A stretch of DNA of 64,000 bases from Cyclina sinensis. Lineage: Eukaryota; Mollusca; Bivalvia; Venerida; Veneridae. This document shows positions 11,740 through 21,480 of the stretch, one piece after another. Each line of letters starts with the position of its first letter. The stretch's first letter is position 1. The DNA lies in the NCBI GenBank assembly GCA_012932295.1, contig JAAONU010000013.1, positions 8,644,821 through 8,708,820 on the forward strand. The letters run 5' to 3'. The notes under the pieces were generated by a model that worked only from the letters and a program-made list of their open reading frames with translations, made no database searches and had not been told where the DNA came from. Position numbers and translations under genes: made by a program.

Positions 11740-11895
11740 AGCACTGATAAATGGGAACTCGGTTTAAAAGCCTCGTCCAAAAGACTATTAGTAATATTAG
11801 TGGATGATCAAACACACGACCCCTAGACTACCAGCCCAGCACGTTACCACTGATCTGCCTCTGTAGAGACCTCGGTTTAATGTCTCATCCGAATC
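11740..11895 (-). repeat. tRNA-derived SINE fragment, unit B
   Basis: Counterpart of 4560-4730 in unit A, with a degraded tRNA-like stretch on the minus strand (AGTGGTAACGTGC). It shows no independent insertion boundary relative to unit A. Confidence 0.35.
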
Positions 11896-12029
11896 AAAAT
11901 TAGAAGTTCAAGTATTTTTTAGCAGTTTTAGTTGAGAAGCGAGGGTAGACCTGATATTGCAATGAATTGCTTTCTTGAATTTTTGGTCGTATATCTGCCC
12001 CCACGTTTGTCAGACTCCTCGATATTTTG

Positions 12030-12252
12030 AGTGAAAAGACATTCAGTCTATGATCAAACAACAATGTGTGAATAATTGACCATTTGTGTTGGTCATTTAG
12101 CCCTTTGATTAACGACATGCCTGAGTTCAATTCATCAACTCAATATCAATTTGCTTAAATTGTTTGCAATTTGTTTGCAAGTGAACATGACATAAGTAAT
12201 CAAACAAATTCTAAGTTTGAGTCATGCCATGTATAAGACAGAGAAAATATGA
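12030..12252 (+). promoter_or_regulatory. conserved proximal promoter module, gene B
   Basis: Nearly identical to 4860-5081 in unit A, with the same patches shared with unit C. It ends at the TATA box. Confidence 0.5.
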
Positions 12253-12260
12253 TATAAAAG
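12253..12260 (+). promoter_or_regulatory. TATA box of homeobox gene B
   Basis: TATAAAAG lies 104 bases before the start codon, exactly as in gene A. Confidence 0.7.
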
Positions 12261-12356
12261 TCAAACATAGACTATCCAAGCTGTATTATTCACTTCTGAG
12301 TTACTGAAATTCAGCAATTAACGATAAAATACGGTTAGCCAAACTGCTTCGGAGTC

Positions 12357-14922
12357 ATGCATGATAATGTAAGAAAATTTTTGTTTTTGTTATTTCAAAA
12401 TTCAGTAACCTCCGCTACTTTGAAATTAAGTGGACAGTTTGTTGTAGAGAAATGTTGCAAAAGTTCACGATGCTGATCAATTTAATGATTTCGCACGGAT
12501 AGAGAGAATACCACTTGAATATCTTAGATTTAAGCAGAACAATTCTCTATGTAATTGATGTTTTACTTTTCTTATTCATTTTTTCTCTTAAATAAATACA
12601 TAAATACTTTTTCATTTAATATAATGCATTTATTTCGACAGCATGTATGTGTTTTCAAACATACAAATATATGTATCCCAATTTTATTATTTATACTAAC
12701 CGGGGGTTCAGTTTTGTTCTGTTCAGTTAACTACGTGTATTTTACCAATATGTATAATGCAAACGAAAGGAAACGCTCAGAGACAGAACATAAAAGTGCG
12801 ATGGCTCACTCTATTTCATTTTTAACTTTATTTTGAACATCTTAAATGCTTGATCTGCGGAAAGATCAAAGCATGTTAATATTTAGAATAACATGATTGT
12901 TTGTCAAGATATTCCGTTGGAAGGTGTCATTTTTGTCTAAAACCATTGTTTGCTTTTTATTTATTTGTTAGATAATTGCCAAATCTCTTTCTTAGGAATA
13001 AAATGTTATATCGATAAAATGTAATAAAGTTTTAATTCTTTTTCTTCAGATCCATCAGTTTGTTCAAAGCAGCGGACACCCATACGGTCCATATCAGTAC
13101 AGTGTTTCCGCCAAATTAAATAATACTTCAAAGCAGCTATACACGCCAGAATATGAAAATCAACAGCAGACAACCATTGGTGACCTGTCTGTCCTGTCAG
13201 GAGCCGGAAGATTGACACACAATGTGACGCGCATGCTCAGTGATACAAGTGAACCAATGAAGCAAGTTCCGGTTGCATCATCGCATGCAGCGCCTTACAG
13301 CACAGCTCACTTCCTTTCATTCAGGCAACAGATGTTAAATGAAAATCATAGACCATTTCATGATAAAGGTAAACTCTAAATGAAGTTGAAATATATATTT
13401 GAAGAAAAAAGCACCACCCAAATGATGTCAATAACCATGTGATTCGGTTTACTACTCGAGACTTTGCGTGATTTTTTTAGTATTTTTTCTTACAGGAATT
13501 TTCTGAAAGTTTTTTTTTTATCTGGCAACTTTACTTTCGTCAAGCGAGGCTCTTAAACTACAATTACCTAAAATAGGTTTAAGTGTATTTCTTTTGATTT
13601 TATCTTATAGGTGACAGGCTCGGTACAAGAAATAGTTCTAATATATCTACCTCAACCGACAGATCAGATTCCCCTGGTACGCCGAGTTCTAGGTCATCAC
13701 CGATTAGTTTCGAATCTTTAAATACATCGAATTTTGCGACATCACCGTCCACAAACGAGCTGTCGAGCGTTGAATCCTCGCCTAGTTCCCTGGACAGACC
13801 ATCGAGTGCTGAGACATCGTCACTGAGTGACGAGTTAAACACTGAATCGTCGGAATGTTCCGGAGGTGACTTATCGTCATCCACTGCTTCGTCAAAGAGG
13901 ACAGACGTCGCGCCTAGAAACAAAGGGAGACAAACAAGGAAAACAGGGCGAACAAACTACACGAATGAACAAATACAGGCGTTGTTGAAGATATTTCATG
14001 AGACCCCCTATCCTGACTCTGAGATGATGGAAAACATTGGGAAAGACTTGGATATACCCGAAAAGAATGTCAAGGTATTTCTAAAACATTTCCCGTAAAA
14101 TAAATTACGACTGCATCATGTTCTTGAAATTGTTGTTCTTTGCAGTGTCTAAAGAAAGTGTTTTGTCCAGTATTATGCACTTCCAATATATCTATGCCGG
14201 TAATTTGTTGTTTTATGCATTTCAGTTTTCCCAGCTTTATATCGACATCCATTGGTATGGATGCATTATGTTCGTTTGTATTAGGTCAAGTCTTTTTGTA
14301 TCTTGTTTTATACAGTACCGTTATATGATCAACACGTGCTGCTGCTGCCGATGAAAATAATTGTGTATAGAAATTATTCAGTAATTTAATCGAATATTTT
14401 ACCGACAGTTAAGAATAAATTTACATACGTAAATGCTTCTATTAATTTTGGTATGTATTTTTATTTGAACAGATCTGGTTCCAGAACAAGAGAGCAAGAT
14501 GGCGCAAGCGAGTCAATGACAACATGAACAACTTACCGCAGCCTTACTTTCCCATGTCACCAATGTTGTCGCCTGTCGCACATTACGGTTTCATGCCAAC
14601 AGGACATATGATGACGTCATCTCCTGTTTCAAGCATGAGTGGTTACAACCCTTTTATGCAAGAATCTCAGAGTCTAAACAACCAAAGAAATAACATTGGA
14701 CATTTTCCTTCTAGTCATGGTCCGCCAAACGTACATGAAAGAATTCAAAGTACCTCATTAGAGAACCGTATGTTTCCAGGGATGTCTATGACGTCATTTG
14801 TGCCAACTTCGTCGTCTGCTAAATACAGTCAGACGCTTTCACAGCCAAGTTTAGCACCAAACAGAACCAGACACTCATTTCAGTACCCAACACAGCCATC
14901 GGCATTATTTCCAACTTATTAA
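12357..14922 (+). CDS. PRD-like homeobox protein, gene B (4 exons)
   Basis: Close paralogue of gene A, also 414 residues. Coding exons are 12357-12368 (MHDN), 13050-13368, 13611-14074 and 14473-14922, with the same lengths and intron phases as A. No stop or frameshift is seen, so it appears intact. The homeodomain protein sequence is identical to gene A with only two silent changes in exon 3. Outside it, exon 4 differs by 12 residues (for example P to H, R to S and V to P) against 6 silent changes. The HNVTRML and HFLSFR motifs and the 46/47 intron are kept. A function redundant with or diverging from gene A is inferred. Confidence 0.85.
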
Positions 14923-15078
14923 GACAATAAGATTTTGTTTCCATGTTGTTATTGTATATACTTCGTTATTGTTTCTAAAATTATTTGTTTTCTTTATAAA
15001 AATATGCTTTTGTAATTGCATACGAATACATCTTCGCTTGAAAATTACCAAATTTTAGATCTTGTGGAAGATTTGTGA

Positions 15079-15084
15079 AATAAA
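15079..15084 (+). terminator. polyadenylation signal of gene B
   Basis: AATAAA in the context GAAATAAAGTGAC, 157 bases after the stop codon, matching gene A. Confidence 0.7.
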
Positions 15085-15099
15085 GTGACGATCTCTTAA

Positions 15100-16130
15100 A
15101 ACAATTGATTTATTGTTCTATTGATATTTTTGTTTTGCATTTTAGTTTCTCTTCTGCTCCCTGTCCATTTCGAAGAATACATCCCAAAATTCAGAAATGA
15201 CCTTTGAACTTTCCTAAGAACCGGAACGGCTAATAACAATACCATGTATCGAGTTACGTTGTCTAAGCATGGACAATGCTGTGCTGATATGTTGTATTTG
15301 TTCTTCTATTAAAACGGTCGGCCAATCTTTTTTAACGAAAAGACTGAATTGGCGATGTAAACTACTGGTATTAAGGGTAAGTAAAAGAATTGAATTTTCA
15401 GGAATTTCATCTCATTGCCTCCCTCGTGCTTTGGCTAAATTTGGTTTTCATGAAACTTTTCATGAGTTCATGAAATGCAAATTGTGAAACAAAAAGCACC
15501 AAGATGGTAGAAATGTTGCATCTCCTTGGTAGTGAAGAGAAAATATTGCTGGGATATGGCTTAGGACTGATACAATTTTCTCTTAGTAAGTCCAGACGTC
15601 AGTATCACAAGGACTTTTAAGCAAAAGGTACATTGCCCAAACCATCTTCTCTTTTCAATATCACTCCAAAAACAAGATATATTAGAATCCTCAGTTAACA
15701 CTTTATTTGATTACAATGTCAACACTCATCACATATCACAAAACAAAACATATATTGAATGAGGTTAAAATTTGGCGACAGTAAATATATATCACTGATT
15801 ATTATTATATCAAAATCGTATCAAATGATAAATGACTATCGACTCTAGATGCTTATTGTCATACAGCCATTTTTCTTGTTTCATTGAATCATTTCTGAAA
15901 AAAATATTGTGAGTTATGTCCCAGTCAAAGGTGTACCTTTTAGTTACCCTTTACATAAAAGTAAAGTTAACCTTGTCTTGGTCAAAGATGTCCATTTTGG
16001 TTTCCTTGTACGTATTTCTGGTAAAACCTGTCGGATAGATTTAACCATGAAGACTGCAGCCACGAATAGATTTTTTCTTGATTTTGAAGAGTTCACTCTA
16101 TTTTCAAAACTGTTTGCAGACAGGTTTGGC
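15100..16130. other. downstream flank of unit B, no gene seen
   Basis: Noncoding DNA aligning with 7950-8964 of unit A. It contains the empty target site for the MULE-like element near 16083-16115. No convincing coding region is seen. Confidence 0.6.
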
Positions 16131-16340
16131 GTTAATTTGGTGTATTTGTGATGTGATTACACGTTGTTCAGAAGCTCTAAATCCATTATAGAATATCAGT
16201 ACATGTATGTTCCAATCAATCTCCTTATAGCTTTTTGAGGGACTATAAAAATATCACATTCCAGAAAAAATAACACAGTACAAATATGACACAAATATTC
16301 GCGTAAAACGTTTTTTGTTCAAGTTTGTGGTACTTTCTGT

Positions 16341-16589
16341 CTATGGCTGCAAGTTCACCTCCTTTATATTGTTTTCTCCGTTACCGTTGTGTACCACATG
16401 CATAAACAGTACATTATTTCGTCTGCACCTACACCTTCTGCCAATCTGCACACACGAGTGGGTTCGCAAGGGACATCTCTTAAATATGCAGCAAAAGCCG
16501 CGGTTCCGCAATGGCCGTGACATTAGACTGTCAACAACACTGCCCAAAACGAGGCTGCCGAGCAGCAAGATAAAAACCAACTTGTGCAT
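16341..16589 (-). CDS. candidate secreted cationic cysteine-rich peptide
   Basis: An intact 82-residue frame opens with a hydrophobic signal-peptide-like segment (MHKLVFILLLGSLVLGS). A short arginine-rich region follows with six cysteines spaced CC-x4-C-x6-C-x6-C-x-C (residues 33-55), then a tail without cysteine. This layout resembles small secreted defence-type peptides of molluscs, but I cannot assign a family. TATATAA on the minus strand (16617-16623) lies about 28 bases before the start codon, and an ATTTTAG acceptor-like site also precedes it, so there may be an upstream noncoding exon. No polyadenylation signal was recognised. It lies in the spacer between units B and C. A 181-residue plus-strand frame overlaps it, so the coding strand is unproven. 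Confidence 0.4.
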   Translation of the reverse strand: MHKLVFILLLGSLVLGSVVDSLMSRPLRNRGFCCIFKRCPLRTHSCVQIGRRCRCRRNNVLFMHVVHNGNGENNIKEVNLQP

Positions 16590-17502
16590 TACGTCCGTTT
16601 ATCTAAAATGTAATATTATATATGAATCAGAAAAATCCTCGTTAAAATGTGCCGTACAAATAGAAATAGTATATAGGAACAAAGTTAATAGATATGGTTA
16701 TGAACTGCAAACACACGCCCGCAGTCCTCGTAGAGTAGTATTTATCTTATTTACTGGAGAAAAGTCCTATAAGGCTAGAACTATGTCACCCAAAAAAGTC
16801 CAACCAGCAGTTAGCCCTAATGTACTCTCGTCCGAAGTGGTTCGAAAATATTATGTATGAAATGCGACATGAAACACACGGGAGGTAACTCCTGACAAGG
16901 CCACAATATAATCCAATAATTCTATGCAACAGAAATTTTCAACGGCTTTAGTCCTTGTTCCAGTCTCAACTTATAACTCGAGATTTGCTATTAAGACAGT
17001 TTATTATGTCAGTAAAGATATATAAAAGTAAGAGCAAAAAATAACACAATAGATTTTTGTTCTTCAAAGAAGCTGTCTATAATGAGCCTTTCTAAACTGG
17101 GACGTAACTTTTTTCAAGGAGTTTACAATTTTGTCACCAATGAAACAATTGTAAATATCCATTCAAGTTTACAATTTCGTTTTCAGCAACATAAGGTAGA
17201 TCCGAATTTTGGGTTGGACAGCTACGTCTTTAAAGAAAAATACGTGCTTTGAAATTTGTCATTTCAATGGGGTTGTGAAGGCGGAAACCCTTAGAGATTG
17301 AGGTCTACTTGCAATTTACTGAAAAAGCAAAGTTAATGAAAACTGTAGTGCTTTTACTTGATCCGGAAATTTCTGCCATGTTTGTTCTCTCTGCGGGTCT
17401 ACATTAAAAAAGATTAATTCTTATTTTCATACACATGTACACACAACTACGTACGGTCTAATTTCTCCTCTTTCCGCCGCCCAAAGCCCCTTCCCCGCAC
17501 CT

Positions 17503-17565
17503 CCCCCCCCCCCCCCCCCCCCACACACACACACAGCACGCGCGCACGCGCATACACACACACAC
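17503..17565. repeat. C20 followed by CA/CG microsatellite
   Basis: A C run then (CA)n and alternating CG/CA, at the place equivalent to 369-384 in unit A and 9706-9766 in unit B. Confidence 0.85.
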
Positions 17566-19541
17566 TTAAATTATATAAAGAATAAAACAATATTTAAAAA
17601 TAGTTGAAGAACTCTCCTAGTAGTAACATGCTGTAGGAAGCGTTTGTATAAACGAAAAAGTGTATGTACTCTGTGAACCGGACACGAGTAATTGACTGGT
17701 AAGAAGAGACTTTTTCCCGTTTACTTTGTTCACAGAAATCAAAACTTTCTTCTGTATATGTCACAAAAATGATTCACAGAAATTAATTTCAAAGACACTA
17801 ACATACCCATCATACTGAAAGCTTTAATAGGTTTATAGAAATACAACCTTACTTTTTCACCATATTATACAAGATGTACGAATTTAAATTATTAACAAAG
17901 TCTTCAAGAGAAAGAAAATCAGAACTCACCTCCAACTTCTTTCCTCAATTTTTTTTAAGCGAGTTATGTCCTATAACACTCTTTCTATACCTCAGTAAAA
18001 TGAACGGAAAAAATGCGGCCACTATAAACAGGCGTTCCTTGCCAAGATTTAGATGTTTGTTTTGTTTATCAGTAGGAGATGTTGGTACCTAACACAATCA
18101 CTGAAAATCTCTTATAAACATGTTTATTACTTACATAACGCTTTTTTACATGGAGCCAGGCAAGATACAGATTGAGGCTAATGGTAACAGACTGATTTCC
18201 TCGATAAACTTTTGACTGGCATTGCAGGTTAGAACGAAATAGTACTGAAGGCTTTTAAGCTACTGCATTGTTTATTTCATTACTAGCGTACAAAATGAAT
18301 GACACATGGCTCACTTCAGTTAAATGCATGTAACATAGTGAATTGTACAAATATGTAAATAACTTGTTTCATCTTTAAAAGTAATATTTATTCCGATCTA
18401 TACTATAAAGATAAAATAACATATTCCACTTGGTCGCTGCTCACTGTAGTAAAGAAGAGAAAGTGAGCATCAGAAATGTTTCTTTATTTCACGTTTTACG
18501 TCCCCGATCCCCTCCCCACCCCAAACCCCTTCTCTTTCTCTCTCAACACACTCACGCACGCACGCGCGCGTTCCCATTCAGCTAGTTTTCTATCTATCGT
18601 TCAACCCGTATCTATAATACCTACGAATTTTCCAGTGCTGCAACTTTGTGTCATTATAGAAAACCCTTTGCGAGCATTGTTATTCAACAGCTATCTGGAC
18701 CCGAGCGGTCGTAATCTGACGTCGCACATAAACTATTCTAAAACAGTATTAATGTTCGTGAAGTTTGCTCAAGATAACTCTAGGCATTCAACATTTGCTG
18801 AAGTAAAGCACGACATTCGAATCTTAAACCACTTGAATTTGAATGTTGTGCTAGACTGTCATTGTTTATTCGCACCGTATGAAATTTTTTATCGAACATA
18901 TAAAATCAAATTGGATTTTTTTCCATTTCAAGTTGGTATTTAAAATCACATAACAATGAACACTTGATGTAAGCATTACTGTTAGAATTATCCCCCGTTT
19001 CAGTTTCGGAGTAGCCGTAAAAAAATACAAAGTTTTGTAAAGATGTCTGTGACATTGCTTGTAGTTATACATGGTTAAAGGTCAAGGTCCTTCTCGTTGT
19101 GTAATAATAAAGTAATGGCTGATTCTTCTTGTAGTAAAAGCAGTTTCTGTCCTGGTTTTGTTTCAAGCCAAATCTAGTCATGGGTTTCACCTTTTAAAAT
19201 CTTCTTGTTTTAAATAGTTTGTTAAACACTTTTCGTTTTCTTCTGTGGCCACAGAAAGTCATTTGTGATTTCTGTAAGTACAAACGTGTATGCACTACGA
19301 TTGTTTTTGTTGTGCTAAATATAAGGTAATGGAATGATTAAATAAAATATACTGAATATTCATGTGGCTGGAAAAACAAGATGTGTCGAGTAACTTAATC
19401 AAATGCCATATTTTTATGATCTTTATATGTTCGTGTTTTGGAAAAAAACTAATTTCAATACAGACAGGTTGATGTTGGAAATCCAGAACCTCGTGTAGCG
19501 TGGGCAGGGAGCACACACCTTAGTGTGGATATTCGGCTATT

Positions 19542-19544
<3 letters not shown>

Positions 19545-19589
<45 letters not shown>
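19545..19589. repeat. poly-A tract (45 bases)
   Basis: A pure run of 45 A in the part of unit C without counterpart in A or B. It could be the tail of a retroposed sequence on the plus strand, but no clear 5' end or target duplication was found. Confidence 0.8.
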
Positions 19590-19590
<1 letters not shown>

Positions 19591-19959
19591 ATGGTATACA
19601 ACAAGCAAGGAACACATACACAAAAACACAAAATACAAATATGTTTATGTTATATACGTATACAATATTTCAATAGCGAATAAATTCGACTGTAAGTTAC
19701 TACTAAGTGCATTTTCTCTGTGTTACATCGCTTCTTTGATTCATTTGACTCTGCTGGACGGTTGTTCGTGATATCAGCTTATTAAATTGTGTAATGTTTG
19801 CCATTGGATATCATCAAGATGTTGATTTCCTTTTTAATACCTGTATTTTTAGTTCAATAAAGAATAAAATGAACATTTAGACTAGTGTCGGTGGTTTGTG
19901 TGTCTGTTTTTTCCGTCTTGTGCGAATGATAAAAGATACTATCACTAATATATCTGAGT

Positions 19960-20275
19960 GACTACTATGGTGACTCACAAGACTTGTAGTCTAGGGTCGC
20001 AAGTTTTGGTCCACAGCTTACAATAGAGTAAACTGTACTTTCATTTTGAGTTTATTTACCGTCGGAACCGGTTTGCCCATATGACCGGCGTACCTTAAAG
20101 AGTTTATTTTAGGTTGTGAAGGATACAGAGAGCATTCCATCCCAAGAGACACTCCCACTTCTTTTACATGCTCAGTGTACATGTAGGATCGGCCTGACCC
20201 CAAAGACAATGAGCTGTGTTAGTGGAGAAGAAAGGGGTCGAACTCGCGACCTGTGAGTGACGCGCGTTACCAAAA
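19960..20275 (-). repeat. tRNA-derived SINE-like element
   Basis: On the minus strand the right end reads GGTAACGCGCG followed by a B-box-like GAGTTCGACCCC. The left end on the plus strand has a weaker similar stretch (GGGTCGCAAGTTTTGGTCC). The GGTAACGCGC motif links it to SINE fragments upstream of genes A and B. Boundaries are uncertain. Confidence 0.4.
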
Positions 20276-20710
20276 AAATACTTGTATACAATGCAATATC
20301 ATTTTATTGCATCAAACATTTTATAATGCTTCTGGCAAATACCATTTATGTAACATCGGAACACTGTATCACATTATCATTATTATTAAACGTTCAAGAG
20401 ACCCATGTCTTAGTGGTATATAACAACATTTATTCAACACTGAGCAAATTTCGCATTGCTTTTTGCCTAATACATTGACAAAACATGCAAAAGAATGTGA
20501 TAATTTCAGGACACAAGTGAAGAGAATCATTTTAGGTACAATTAAAATAATAAATTATTCAACCAAGTTTGAAGTAACATTGTTTTGTTTGTTTGATTTC
20601 TCTAACCTAATGGAAACATATTAATTAAAAGGAAGTTTTCGTGTTTTCTTATCTTATTTTCGCGTTTCTGTGAGTACAAATTTGTCTCAGGATACTCAAA
20701 TTGTAGACTG

Positions 20711-20764
20711 CCCCAACCCCCTCCCCCCCCCCCCCCCACCCCCCCCCCCACCCCCAACCGCCCC
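20711..20764. repeat. C-rich simple repeat
   Basis: Several long C runs separated by A or AA, strongly asymmetric between strands (G-runs on the minus strand). Confidence 0.9.
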
Positions 20765-21169
20765 AAAAAAATTATAATCTAATTAAATCGAAGTTTCAAT
20801 GGAAAGTTCTCAAATATTTTCTTATTTGCGTGTCATAAGACTTTTTAAAATTATTCAATCGCTTTATAATCACTTTTTTGATTGAAACAAAATCTAAAGT
20901 CACTTTAAGTGCTGAGAGAATTTTTACTTACCGTGTCAAATTGCAGTTACCGATCAAGGCTGCAAATGAGATAATTCATTTTTGATGATGTTTGCATTGT
21001 TTTGGATGGATGCAATCAAACATTATCAAAGTGTCAGCAACTGTTGTTAATTAGTCACGTGATTTTTGATTGCCTCTCTGTCAGCACGAGATCTCGAGCA
21101 CGGTCAGTCATTACCTGTGTTTGTCTGTCACGGTTCATTAATTTTCTATGGCCGGTGATCAAAATCGCT

Positions 21170-21371
21170 TAAGTGAACGATTGCAGATCAATGTGTGAAT
21201 AATTGATCTTTTGTAAATGGTCGCGTAATCATATGATTGGAAGAACGTGGTGAGATGAATTCAACAATTCAACCTAGGATGTTTGTAATTTGTTTGCAAT
21301 ACTTACTGACATGGATACATCAAATAAGTTCCAAGTTTGAGTCGTGTCATGTCTGAAATACATGCTGCGGG
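21170..21371 (+). promoter_or_regulatory. conserved proximal promoter module, gene C
   Basis: Shares patches with genes A and B (CAATGTGTGAATAATTGA, GAATTCAAC, TTTGTTTGCAA, AAGTTTGAGTC) although DNA further upstream does not align well. Order and distance to the TATA box are kept. Confidence 0.5.
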
Positions 21372-21380
21372 TATATAAAG
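21372..21380 (+). promoter_or_regulatory. TATA box of homeobox gene C
   Basis: TATATAAAG lies 109 bases before the start codon, followed by CCAAGCTGTA, which is shared with genes A and B near the expected transcription start. Confidence 0.7.
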
Positions 21381-21480
21381 CAAATTTACTCCAAGCTGTA
21401 CCAAATTACTTCAGCGCTCTTACAAGAGAAAACAAAATATAATTAACAACCGCAGCTTGGTGAATCAACAGCTTGGAAAC

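Larger units (their letters stand above)
9421..16130 (+). repeat. tandem duplication unit B (homeobox gene B)
   Basis: The second unit starts at ATTCATGAGTCATCAAGCAG, equivalent to about 87 in unit A. It lacks the MULE-like insertions, the internal 190-base duplication and about 1.3 kb found in A. Similarity to unit A ends near 16130; beyond that is a spacer not seen in A. Confidence 0.8.

Noticed and set aside
16315..16860. 181-residue plus-strand protein
   Set aside because: No recognisable domain, and it overlaps antisense the cysteine-rich frame, whose signal peptide and cysteine pattern are more gene-like. Not excluded.
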